DNA from: Carposina sasakii
Taxonomy: Eukaryota > Arthropoda > Insecta > Lepidoptera > Carposinidae
Length of the DNA stretch: 64,000 nucleotides
NCBI GenBank assembly: GCA_014607495.2
Contig: CP053150.1
Coordinates: forward strand, 8,390,495 to 8,454,494
Reading direction: 5' to 3'
Made by a program: the position numbers and the translations under genes. Positions 62,601-64,000 of the stretch are shown piece after piece. The stretch's first letter is position 1. Each line of letters opens with the position of its first letter. The notes below the pieces were generated by a model. It did not search any database, had not been told where the DNA came from, and saw only the letters and a list, made by a program, of their open reading frames with translations.

Positions 62601-63872
62601 GATTCCAACATAAACACACGACAGCATACCATCCCGCGTGTAATGGGATGATAGAAAGATTTCACAGACAACTTAAAGCAGCAATAGTATGTCACTCGCA
62701 ATATAATTGGACAGAAGCACTGCCATTCGTATTATTAGGCATTCGAAGCGCCTTCAAGGCAGATATTCAAGCGTCATCAGCTGAGTTACTGTATGGTGAG
62801 CCATTACGATTGCCTGGTGAGTTATTAGATCCATCCTCTAACTTCAGCACTGACCTGACAGATTTTACGACGCGGATCCGATGGTTCATCAAGAAGTTAA
62901 AACCACAACCTGCTTCACGTCATGGCAAAAGGGCAACTTTTGTATTCAAAGACCTTCCCTACGACCTCACTGTATATCTGAGAGAAGATGCCATGAGAGG
63001 GTCACCCTACAACCAGCGTACAAAGGTCCATATGAAGTCCTAGAAAGGAACGATAAGGTATATACTCTTCTCATAAAAGGAAAGACAGTGACAGTCACAA
63101 TTGATAGACTTAAGCCAGCGTATATATTAAGTGATACTAACAACCCAGGCGGGGAAGAACAAACAATACCACCTGAAAAAGATAGTATGATAAAGAAAAC
63201 ACGCTCTGGTCGAATGGTAAAACAACCCAGTTATTATCGCCCTTGACGGTCTCTGGAGGGGAGTGGTGTAGTGACTGCTCATAAGGTTCCTATAATATGT
63301 ACCCTCTAAAAGTCGTTAGTCTTTAGGCAGTCATTGCGAAAGATCGTATGTGATAAATGTCTTCATATAGTGACTGAATGCGTAGAAGATCTGCGCGCGC
63401 AGGCTGCGCGCGCAACTCACAGACTATTGTAGCTCTAGCATTGTACTGTCATCTTGTTTATAAAAATACACGTCATTATAAAGTTCATAATTGTAAATTA
63501 TTTATTTTCCAAATATTCTGGCTTATAAGCTAAACATCTATATATCTATAGGTACATTATGTCTGGAAAACTCATTCATGCTGAAGATTTGCGCAGCCAC
63601 ACAAGCATGCCTCTTGTGTAATGAACCCATATATCTATGCGGGTCAGTGCTTTCCCTAAGGGTCGTTAAAAAGCGATATACCTTTCACTTGTGGAGTTGT
63701 TTTGCGACGTGTTGTTCTTGTCAGGCTTCGGCAAGGCTTCGAGTAGTGCGGCGTCAGCAATGCGGACGATAAGGATATCCCCACTCTGGATGTCCGTGGA
63801 CGCTTCCCACGACACGACGTCTGGGGGGCACTCCTCGTCGCCCCCTCCCTGCCCACCGCATTCCTCCGTCAT
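26436..63872 (-). CDS. Type I membrane protein with seven EGF repeats (Notch-ligand-like, possibly weary), 3' ten exons
   Basis: Likely cell-surface adhesion or signalling protein. Ten exons (63682-63872, 57123-57295, 55847-55965, 55604-55757, 44617-44871, 37370-37512, 37047-37169, 31134-31236, 26967-27139, 26436-26645) agree in phase and total 1644 nt, 547 residues plus stop. Order: an N-terminal non-EGF region of about 145 residues, seven six-cysteine EGF modules, a short stalk, a helix reading [19 protein letters not shown], and a 65-residue tail ending in SPLIQ. EGF 3, 5 and 7 carry the O-fucose consensus C-x4-S/T-C and EGF 3 and 5 the O-glucose consensus C-x-S-x-P-C, as in Notch and its ligands. 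No DSL domain is present in the part seen. The signal peptide lies upstream of the window. The insect gene weary is a candidate, but I could not confirm it. Confidence 0.85.
26646..26966 (-). other. Last intron of the EGF-repeat gene, mostly a SINE
   Basis: 321-bp intron. About half of it is the tRNA-derived SINE at roughly 26745-26922, which leaves 44 bp to the upstream donor. Confidence 0.75.
26745..26922 (-). mobile_element. tRNA-derived SINE in the last intron
   Basis: On the - strand the head reads ATTGGTGTAGTAGGTAGTG (box A-like) and later GGGTTCGATTCCCGG (box B), followed by a body with GTTTGTTTCCGAGTAATGG and a TATTTAT-rich tail. This is the layout of a common lepidopteran tRNA-SINE. 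A functional tRNA is excluded because the arms do not fold throughout. Confidence 0.7.
26967..27139 (-). CDS. EGF-repeat gene, exon 9 in window (stalk and membrane helix)
   Basis: The first two bases complete a Glu codon, then [37 protein letters not shown] and the hydrophobic [18 protein letters not shown]. Acceptor gaacattccag, donor gtaatt, phase 0. A type I membrane orientation is inferred from the EGF repeats lying N-terminal. Confidence 0.88.
27600..27922 (+). mobile_element. Helitron-like non-autonomous fragment
   Basis: Begins TCTATCTATACATATAATAA after A and ends GTCGCGGGCGTTCACTAG before T, the A|TC...CTAG|T arrangement of Helitrons. The inner words aatctcagaaacggctgaac and cccacttaacatataggcta recur at about 30769-30850. 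Confidence 0.6.
28732..29116. mobile_element. MITE, ACAGG...TGGTCGTCAACGTT family, copy 2
   Basis: Starts acacgggtgatttttggtcg and ends aaccaaaaaacaccctgt. It matches 23994-24370 through the whole length. The DNA just beyond its end is an inverted copy of its subterminal 16 bp. Confidence 0.7.
29090..29134. repeat. Perfect 16-bp hairpin across a MITE end
   Basis: AAGGGTGGCAACCAAA at 29090-29105 is the exact reverse complement of 29119-29134, with a 13-nt loop that contains the MITE terminus CACCCTGT. It may be the junction of two inverted copies, one almost completely lost. Confidence 0.7.
29828..30035 (-). mobile_element. Helitron-like non-autonomous fragment
   Basis: On the - strand it starts TCCTACTAATATTATAAACG and ends GTCGCGGGCGTCCACTAG. 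The same ends occur at 33946-34208 on the + strand. Confidence 0.6.
30171..30412 (+). repeat. 123-bp imperfect tandem repeat
   Basis: Units start attagaaagtgcttatcatg at 30171 and 30294 and share gacggtattttcatatctct and gctaagggttctgcat with about ten substitutions. No function recognised. Confidence 0.7.
30725..30942 (+). mobile_element. Helitron-like non-autonomous fragment
   Basis: Ends GTCGCGGGCGTCCACTAG before T at 30942 and shares its inner sequence with 27600-27922. The 5' end is uncertain. An (AAAC)n run lies just before it at about 30674-30697. Confidence 0.5.
31134..31236 (-). CDS. EGF-repeat gene, exon 8 in window (EGF 7)
   Basis: Encodes [18 protein letters not shown] and [16 protein letters not shown], with an O-fucose consensus C-S-H-G-G-T-C. 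Acceptor gtccttccag, donor gtaagc. A 834-bp MITE ends only 21 bp upstream of the exon, so the branch point must lie in the MITE or in the very short gap. Confidence 0.92.
31258..32091. mobile_element. Palindrome-rich MITE, copy 1 (834 bp)
   Basis: Starts GTCGTGGCCATATCGTAG and ends in the inverted form ATATGGCCACGAC, with imperfect TIRs of about 90 bp. Each TIR contains three ATTTCATGAAAT-like palindromes. The centre has a short GC-rich block (gagccgagcgagcggagcga), a TTAGG run (aggttaggttaggttag) and no ORF. Flanks are ATAT on both sides. Confidence 0.8.
32118..32957. mobile_element. Palindrome-rich MITE, copy 2 (840 bp)
   Basis: Same orientation as copy 1, 26 bp away. The length difference of 6 bp is one extra TTAGG unit plus one T; only a handful of substitutions are seen otherwise. 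The pair therefore arose recently, by tandem insertion or duplication. Confidence 0.8.
33690..33904 (-). mobile_element. tRNA-derived SINE
   Basis: On the - strand the head reads GCGCTGATAGCCTAGTGG (box A) and later GTGGGTTCGATCGC (box B), then a body with GACACTTAGCTATACCCGAA. The extent of the body is approximate. Confidence 0.6.
33946..34208 (+). mobile_element. Helitron-like non-autonomous element, 263 bp
   Basis: Begins TCCTACTAATATTATAAACG after A and ends GTCGCGGGCGTCCACTAG before T. It contains a (GGAT)n stretch at about 33978-34028. Both expected Helitron ends are present, so this copy looks complete. Confidence 0.65.
34933..35984 (-). mobile_element. AACCGACTTC-family element, copy 2 (inverted)
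   Basis: Reverse orientation of copies 1 and 3. It is interrupted at about 35124-35335 by a LINE fragment; the other copies run through this point without it. Its end is 40 bp from the start of copy 3. Confidence 0.7.
35124..35335 (-). mobile_element. 5'-truncated LINE fragment inserted in the element
   Basis: The - strand frame reads [20 protein letters not shown] and [14 protein letters not shown], wording typical of the C-terminal part of insect RTE/R1-like LINE ORFs, and ends in an (ATC/GAT)n run. It splits a sequence that is continuous in the sister copies. Confidence 0.6.
36025..36880 (+). mobile_element. AACCGACTTC-family element, copy 3
   Basis: Ends AACCGACTTC and GAAGTCGGTT. Direct relative of copy 1 without the tandem duplication. 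It forms an inverted pair with copy 2. Confidence 0.7.
37047..37169 (-). CDS. EGF-repeat gene, exon 7 in window (EGF 6)
   Basis: A phase 0-0 exon of 41 codons: [20 protein letters not shown], then [20 protein letters not shown] and S. Six cysteines in EGF spacing. Acceptor gattttacag, donor gtgagg. Confidence 0.9.
37370..37512 (-). CDS. EGF-repeat gene, exon 6 in window (EGF 5)
   Basis: Starts GYTGERC, closing EGF 4, then [18 protein letters not shown] and [17 protein letters not shown]. It carries C-E-S-S-P-C (O-glucose) and C-A-N-G-G-T-C (O-fucose) and an N-E-C with downstream D and F, partly matching a calcium-binding EGF. Donor gtactg, phase 0. Confidence 0.92.
38890..39250 (+). mobile_element. 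3' fragment of a Jockey/CR1-type LINE
   Basis: The frame reads [20 protein letters not shown] and [18 protein letters not shown], typical of the end of an insect LINE ORF2, followed by an AT-rich 3' UTR ending in attgaataaatgaattatga. Everything upstream of the last 45 codons is missing. Confidence 0.55.
40248..40345. repeat. 98-nt hairpin with a perfect 40-bp stem
   Basis: Arm 40248-40287 (begins GTAAGTACAGAGTAATTGTG) is the exact reverse complement of 40306-40345, with an 18-nt loop. The flanking bases do not pair, so the ends are sharp. It has the size of a small-RNA precursor, but no bulges, unlike most pre-miRNAs. It could also be a tiny palindromic element. Confidence 0.8.
41288..41454 (+). 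mobile_element. Helitron-like fragment
   Basis: Begins near TCCCCTAACTAATATTATAA and ends GTCGCGGGCAACACCTAG before T. Inner sequence tcttcacgctttatttactc also occurs near 27241. Confidence 0.5.
44250..44395 (+). mobile_element. LINE (RTE-type) 3' tail
   Basis: Contains ggtcaccaacccgcctgccc and gggaggcctacgtccagcaa, then an aag/gat-rich end. The same unit is at 54974-55110, and its tail also appears within the AACCGACTTC elements. Translated, it gives [11 protein letters not shown] before a stop, the usual end of this LINE type. Confidence 0.55.
44617..44871 (-). CDS. EGF-repeat gene, exon 5 in window (EGF 2 end, EGF 3, EGF 4)
   Basis: Starts GFTGRKC, then EGF 3 [14 protein letters not shown] to WMGARC, and EGF 4 [16 protein letters not shown] to YRCFCEP. 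Acceptor ttttttctcag, donor gtaagt. EGF 3 has both C-x-S-x-P-C and C-x4-S-C glycosylation consensus sites. Confidence 0.92.
45118..46236 (+). CDS. LINE ORF1 protein with PHD-like zinc finger, 372 aa
   Basis: Nucleic-acid-binding chaperone-type protein of the LINE. ATG at 45118 ([12 protein letters not shown]). Residues 7-55 hold a C4HC3 PHD-like finger: CGAC, then C-x4-C in CSQSKC, H-x2-C in HHSC, and CPEC. About residues 120-175 are Glu/Lys/Leu-rich and should form a coiled coil ([20 protein letters not shown]). A C-terminal segment ([19 protein letters not shown]) may be RRM-like. It ends NENPK and a stop, overlapping the frame of ORF2 by 59 nt. Confidence 0.82.
   Translation: METMLCGACKDVIDNTMFMVCSQSKCNGVYHHSCVSITLTQLESFTEEETSKWVCPECICNLPKRNNSDTPIRDSYTMNKTYTPNSFVSKERGSRSRNQRESTCLCDKEVIEEIRAFRLEVLSLLERQMKEYDKLQSRFINTEIELRELKASMRVVEEKTIDKIQVKDQKEKTDCLPNQNVEINPGQNIKKPDGQALSYVSAIKQNKQKLSSHKGMATKPASLHQIEQNVVDRNNETSNSVISENKDMEGNWILVKNKRGKYPNSEVKKGKCSNPVIVQGTERKKYLHIWRLKKETTSESLEKHVKNICGDNVEITIERIKHKTERDYASFIIGLPTSLYEKLCQPENWALNIEYCEWVWFRKYTKKNENPK
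46178..49123 (+). CDS. LINE ORF2: AP-type endonuclease and reverse transcriptase
   Basis: Target-primed reverse transcription enzyme. The frame opens at 46178, +1 to ORF1, and has no ATG until 46298, which lies after the first endonuclease motif ([11 protein letters not shown]). Counting from the TTG at 46283: endonuclease Glu in AITETGCN (about 20), GDFN (131-134), QLDLVLS (about 168-174), RHHPP (195-199). RT motifs: [19 protein letters not shown] (503-521), YFDFKKAFD (573-581), [10 protein letters not shown] (631-640) and the active site FADD (662-665). No RNase H. A C-terminal region follows, ending VACYVHD. Start could be non-AUG, or reached by frameshifting or reinitiation. Confidence 0.85.
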   Translation, partial: NIASGCGFANTQKKTKTQSRVVEILYQNVAGLRTKLDNFYMGVCSSSAELFAITETGCNKSIQDAEIIPPGYTILRCDRADGRKQGGAFLVATPRYELRLTPVPSDVNIDNHMFELVCAKVYSQNRLLFVVCVVYIPPSSSEDEYLLLFRLIEQYCLKYNKIVVIGDFNLYSSSVNVQNYYEYFVNYCGFTQKNKIGNCNNRQLDLVLSTLDGECVTVCKADTELVPADRHHPPLAISVILSHAVAPPAAAASRTSPDEVMNISQRSWNFHKADFYFLYSTLAAVDWTPMYELDLELSLNYFYDKIYSILDEYVPKKRHSRIAPKYVYPEWYTFEIIRNLKLKAALHKRAKESKLTCDYIAFSRCRAKIKVDLKLAEETYRKRIQSHLLEDPKAFWNYIKSKRGNRNPKQILKHGEVLSGEQCVKEFAHYFHSVYSTKRAELNVSAAVSNSGSSGGAARVHVQRLDAPDVLRALGKLKPKRSSGPDGIPPYLFRDCRMVLTDPLLHIYNLCLGTAEFPDRWKTTRVVPVPKGSLGSQVEGYRPVAVLSTPAKVLESAIHHRILAQVEAQLAEAQHGFRPGRGTTTNLLSYMATVTESVDCGVQVDAAYFDFKKAFDLVDNDILLQKLAGVGFSPQLLDFFASYMRDRQQYVEYAGYTSEPYYTKSGVSQGSNLGPLQFLLMVNDLPKVVQNSKCLLFADDLKLSLPIRNSEDCYRLQSDINRVVSWSKDNRLQFNTSKCVVITFTKAHNPILHQYKVDETHMVRVTEVRDLGVVINSELNFREHIIKCCKKAFRNLGFILRRGQRFDNINAIVTLYNALVRSNLECNAVIWAPHEKKYIVMLERVQNKFTRYLYMRYYGVYPFYPLMYPTLFVLGMVGYNTLGARRDLALVTYLFKIFRAKLYNADILERISLNVPDRYVWRRRRPPLLAVPKGRTHLWNKGPLTRALNTLNVIAESVDLCCCTLREFTVRAMFVACYVHD
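50126..50540. mobile_element. MITE, ACAGGGTG/GACAGCCAGGCAAATA family, copy 2
   Basis: Begins acagggtggaagtgacagcc and ends gcctggctgtcacacacatc followed by ctgt. It matches 14031-14400 internally. Flanks are TATAT/ATTATA. Confidence 0.72.
50925..52290 (-). pseudogene. 5'-truncated, frameshifted Jockey/CR1-type LINE
   Basis: Reverse transcriptase remnants on the - strand in several frames: [20 protein letters not shown] and [11 protein letters not shown] (51972-52166), [20 protein letters not shown] (51747-51932), [20 protein letters not shown] (51422-51682), and an ORF2 end [18 protein letters not shown] (51151-51336). The 3' end reads GCAATAAAGAATTGTTATTA with ATT repeats. It belongs to a different family from the LINE at 45-49 kb. 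The endonuclease and 5' half are missing. Confidence 0.8.
52606..52821 (-). CDS. 71-aa small membrane protein with myristoylation-type N-terminus, unknown
   Basis: I do not recognise this protein. It starts MGKQQSKE, with Gly2, Ser6 and Lys7 fitting the N-myristoylation consensus; residues 33-50 ([18 protein letters not shown]) are a strong membrane helix followed by RK, and the tail is short. The ATG at 52821 is 80 nt after a TCAGT start element with a TATA box at -33 (see the separate entry). Downstream, 52418-52515 resembles 53998-54085 (gctcact...gtcagattaactcatta), so the unit seems to be part of a dispersed element. It lies antisense to nothing known and inside a host intron. A chance ORF is possible, but the match of promoter, start and topology argues for a real product of a selfish element. 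Confidence 0.45.
   Translation of the reverse strand: MGKQQSKESIVIVHNVAGGQNNAPIEELRHHFNYVLCVLLAVLYLIFRIYRKSELPATTTIFKVCAFLFCI
52899..52934 (-). promoter_or_regulatory. Pol II core promoter: TATA box and TCAGT initiator
   Basis: On the - strand TATAAGG (52928-52934) starts 33 nt before the A of TCAGT (52899-52903), the usual spacing for arthropod TATA and initiator elements. A second TATAAG lies at -19. It points towards the small ORF at 52821. Confidence 0.45.
53642..53974 (-). other. 110-codon open frame, unrecognised
   Basis: The frame contains [20 protein letters not shown] and [20 protein letters not shown]. It is AT-rich, with no recognised domain and no clear promoter. It lies next to a repeat (53998-54085) related to the DNA near the small myristoyl ORF. 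It may be a relic of the same element or a chance ORF. Confidence 0.2.
54628..55342. mobile_element. TIR element (TTATTCGTCATCTCG family) carrying a LINE tail
   Basis: Inverted repeats of about 85 bp: left TTATTCGTCATCTCGTCC... with CTCGCCCGATCGGGCGA, right its inverse ending at 55342. The palindrome CGCCCGATCGGGCG lies in the left arm. The interior has no ORF and includes the nested LINE tail at 54974-55110. Confidence 0.65.
54974..55110 (+). mobile_element. LINE (RTE-type) 3' tail with (GAT)n
   Basis: cggtcaccaacccgcctgcc, then gggaggcctacgtccagcag, ending in nine or so GAT/ATG units. Nested inside the TIR element at 54628-55342. Confidence 0.6.
55604..55757 (-). CDS. EGF-repeat gene, exon 4 in window (EGF 1 end, EGF 2)
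   Basis: Begins [16 protein letters not shown], finishing EGF 1, then [18 protein letters not shown] and YRCLCPY of EGF 2. Acceptor ttcgcag, donor gtaatt, exit phase 1. The intron before the next exon is 10.7 kb and full of retroelements. Confidence 0.88.
55847..55965 (-). CDS. EGF-repeat gene, exon 3 in window (start of EGF 1)
   Basis: Encodes [20 protein letters not shown] followed by [19 protein letters not shown], the first three cysteines of EGF 1. Acceptor ctgtttacag, donor gtaggt, exit phase 0. The next intron is only 89 bp. Confidence 0.85.
55966..57122 (-). other. EGF gene intron (1.2 kb)
   Basis: AT-rich intron between exons 2 and 3 of the window. I see no element or exon in it. 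Confidence 0.65.
57123..57295 (-). CDS. EGF-repeat gene, exon 2 in window
   Basis: Encodes [20 protein letters not shown], then [20 protein letters not shown] and [16 protein letters not shown]. The first base completes an Arg codon from the previous exon. Two possible donors lie close together (gtaggt and gtgtaa); only the first fits the phase of the next exon. No known domain recognised. Confidence 0.8.
57380..57560 (-). mobile_element. Helitron-like fragment
   Basis: On the - strand it ends GTCGTGGGCGTCCACTAA, a degenerate version of the CTAG terminus, with the inner words ggacataggctactttttat shared with other copies. The 5' end is unclear. Confidence 0.45.
57843..57990 (+). mobile_element. 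Partial tRNA-derived SINE
   Basis: Contains a box B-like GTAGGTTCGATCCCAG and a body with acggattttaataccgtaaa. The box A half is missing. Confidence 0.4.
58406..58468. mobile_element. 63-bp internally deleted MITE of the ACAGGGTG family
   Basis: Starts acagggtgtgtgtgacagct and aggcaaatactgagc, and ends tcacaaacaccctgt. It keeps the termini of 14031-14400 and 50126-50540 but lacks their interiors. Confidence 0.65.
58965..59232 (+). repeat. Gypsy 5' LTR
   Basis: Begins TGTAGTGACTGCTCATAAGG and ends GGCTTATAAGCTAAA. It contains a GC palindrome TGCGCGCGCAGGCTGCGCGC at about 59092 and a TATAAAAAT at about 59157. The exact 3' boundary is ambiguous by one base because a C follows in both copies. 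Confidence 0.92.
59234..59245 (+). other. Gypsy primer-binding site (tRNA-Trp type)
   Basis: TGGTGACCCCGA directly after the 5' LTR. It begins with TGG, complementary to the tRNA CCA end, and matches the tRNA-Trp type used by CsRn1-clade elements (knowledge). Confidence 0.7.
59312..63043 (+). CDS. Gypsy gag-pol polyprotein (frame broken near its end)
   Basis: Fused Gag-protease-RT-RNase H-integrase. First ATG at 59312 ([12 protein letters not shown]); 1243 codons to a stop at 63043. Numbering from the upstream frame start at 59270: Gag about 45-290 with a CHHC-type knuckle ([18 protein letters not shown], 271-288); protease [13 protein letters not shown] (324-336); RT with YLDD (627-630); RNase H LITDASD (777-783); integrase zinc H-H-C-C (HSLSHPG to CHACQ, 968-1006), then Asp in HIDLIG, Asp in TDQGRQF and Glu in MIERFH (1129). 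Between about 62985 and 63000 the frame changes, and the remaining integrase C-terminus is read in the -1 frame. No slippery site is obvious there, so a one-base change in this copy is likely. Confidence 0.9.
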   Translation: MSSKRKSLPTPQKDDHDNIAGESKQEVSFIPHDICRVGVRPPPFWAEEPAVWFAQLEGNFTLAGIKDDETKYYYVQSTLEHRFAAEVKDIIMNPPTKGKYEKLKSELIKRLSSTRQKDIKQLLVHEEIGDRRPSQFLRHLQYLAGPTVPKEFLLSIWTNRLPNNIQTAIAAQPNMEFEDLADLADRVFDVAPSSPQVAATSSSTPVLESMAKHLEDLTKQVEALSTQDRNFRSRSRKPNQSGSTVRSQSNYRRFPLCWYHHKFGSRATRCTKPCDFKAEKHPRQSIMATNDCQISPGRLFVTDQKSKMQFLVDTGSDLCVFPRSALRERRTRTSYQLYAANGSPIYTYGSAQLNLDLGLRREHTWEFMVADVTKAIIGVDFLSFYGLVVDCRNQRLIDTTTTLSATAISVSSLNSISSVKTMIGDSRYHILLRKFPEITNPSGIRPWAVHSTVHHIRTTPGPPVSGTPRRLAPDKLKIAKAEFDEMLKNGTARPSESAWSSPLHLTPKKDNGWRPCGDYRMLNARTIPDRYPIRHIHDFTSNIAGCHVFSTIDLVKAYNQIPVYEDDIPKTAITTPFGLYEFPRMTFGLRNAGQTFQRFVDEITRGLDFCYAYLDDFLIFSQNEEAHENHLRQLFTKLKEYGMIINTSKCVFGSTSVTFLGYSVSSAGIKPLDSKVEAIKVFPIPKTVKELRRFLGMINFYRKFIPGAAKIQAPLHALLTDSVKGSHPVSICDDTLLAFENCKKSLCNAALLAHPDLDAKLALITDASDTAIGAVLQQLKNGCWEPLAFFSRKLTPAQHKYSPYDRELLAIYEGIRYFRHMLEARHFTVYTDHKPISFAYCSRKDNCSPRQYRHLDYISQFTTDIRHISGKDNVVADTLSRVEEIVHPISPEAISQAQCNDPELTLLLEGNTSLRLKRIALPGSDIQMYCDHSTKYLRPYVPRKLRKQVFESLHSLSHPGANASIKLIGQRYIWPNMNKDCREWARTCHACQRSKITRHVYSPLSTFKLPPARFQFIHIDLIGPLPVSEGYRYCLTAVDRFTRWPEVIPIQDMSAETVAKALISGWIARFGCPTNILTDQGRQFESSLFKCLSQMIGFQHKHTTAYHPACNGMIERFHRQLKAAIVCHSQYNWTEALPFVLLGIRSAFKADIQASSAELLYGEPLRLPGELLDPSSNFSTDLTDFTTRIRWFIKKLKPQPASRHGKRATFVFKDLPYDLTVYLREDAMRGSPYNQRTKVHMKS
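62998..63246 (+). pseudogene. Detached C-terminal part of the Gypsy integrase
   Basis: In the -1 frame relative to gag-pol the sequence continues [20 protein letters not shown] and [13 protein letters not shown], the usual Gypsy integrase C-terminal fold, then a basic tail ending QPSYYRP. It has no start codon of its own that would suit this domain. Confidence 0.8.
63255..63266 (+). other. Gypsy polypurine tract
   Basis: ggaggggagtgg immediately before the 3' LTR, the expected plus-strand primer. One T interrupts the purines. Confidence 0.75.
63267..63534 (+). repeat. Gypsy 3' LTR
   Basis: Same 268 bp as the 5' LTR with no difference seen by eye, followed by the CATC target duplication. Confidence 0.92.
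63682..63872 (-). CDS. EGF-repeat gene, first exon in window (N-terminal region)
   Basis: Encodes 63 residues plus two bases: [20 protein letters not shown], then [20 protein letters not shown] and a polar Asn/Ser end. The only AG before it is ggggtgcag, a weak pyrimidine tract; the frame is closed further upstream, which supports this start. Donor gtatat. The first codon is ATG, but a signal peptide is absent, so the true start is likely upstream. Confidence 0.7.
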
Positions 63873-64000
63873 CTGCACCCCCAAGTCACACACGCATTAA
63901 TTATAGAAGCTTTGTGAAACGGCTAAATAATCAACCCTATTTACCATTGGCAAGCTTTGAGCTAACCTACCTCAAAAGGATGCAAATGTAGCCTACCAAT

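Larger units (their letters stand above)
58965..63534 (+). mobile_element. Gypsy LTR retrotransposon of the CsRn1/Kabuki type, 4570 bp
   Basis: Two 268-bp LTRs (58965-59232 and 63267-63534) are identical by eye and flanked by CATC (58961-58964 and 63535-63538). The primer-binding site TGGTGACCCCGA at 59234 fits the 3' end of tRNA-Trp, as known for CsRn1/Kabuki. A polypurine tract ggaggggagtgg (63255-63266) precedes the 3' LTR. Gag and pol are in one frame, with no env. LTR identity implies insertion within the recent history of this lineage. The C-terminal end of integrase is in another frame. Confidence 0.92.
57296..63681 (-). other. EGF gene intron containing the Gypsy element
   Basis: 6.4-kb intron. 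About 4.57 kb is the Gypsy element (58965-63534). The remainder holds a Helitron-like piece (57380-57560), a SINE fragment (about 57843-57990) and a mini-MITE (58406-58468). Confidence 0.65.

Overview
The window reads as nuclear DNA of a moth or butterfly (Lepidoptera). It is AT-rich, has GT-AG introns of 0.1 to 11 kb, and carries repeats typical of that order: tRNA-derived SINE heads, Helitron-like fragments that start TC, end CTAG and sit between A and T, LINE tails ending in (GAT)n, a Gypsy element of the CsRn1/Kabuki type, a Transib, and short TTAGG runs. No species can be named from sequence alone.

Two host genes lie tail to tail. On the + strand, 7924-20402 holds the last eight coding exons of grainyhead (the CP2/Grh-family transcription factor). 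They cover the second half of the DNA-binding domain through the C-terminal dimerisation domain and the stop, 368 residues in total. The exons before 7924 are outside the window. A long 3' UTR probably follows, with a late poly(A) signal near 23.6 kb. On the - strand, 63872 down to 26436 holds ten exons (547 residues plus stop) of a single-pass membrane protein with seven EGF repeats, a transmembrane helix and a short cytoplasmic tail. It resembles Notch-ligand-type proteins and may be the insect gene weary. Its signal peptide and first exons are beyond 64000. For both genes every intron phase matches and the summed exon length is divisible by three.

The introns are full of mobile DNA. The large grainyhead intron holds a complete Transib (9455-13043). 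It has 333-bp inverted repeats that begin with the heptamer CACAGTG, a perfect CGCCG target duplication, and an intact RAG1-like transposase with a recognisable D-D-E triad and zinc ligands. The EGF gene's introns hold a two-ORF LINE with both frames open (about 45.0-49.2 kb), a decayed LINE (50.9-52.3 kb), a very young Gypsy element with LTRs identical by eye (58965-63534), and several MITE families. Two near-identical 0.84-kb palindrome-rich elements end 21 bp from a splice acceptor, and a head-to-head inverted pair of about 1-kb elements could fold into a long hairpin. A small unit at 52.6-52.9 kb encodes a 71-residue protein with a myristoylation-type N-terminus and one membrane helix, behind a TATA/TCAGT promoter; I do not recognise it.

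The strongest candidates for new biology are the long-TIR Transib, the myristoyl mini-gene, the MITE pair that now supplies a splice-acceptor context, and the 98-nt perfect hairpin at 40.25 kb.
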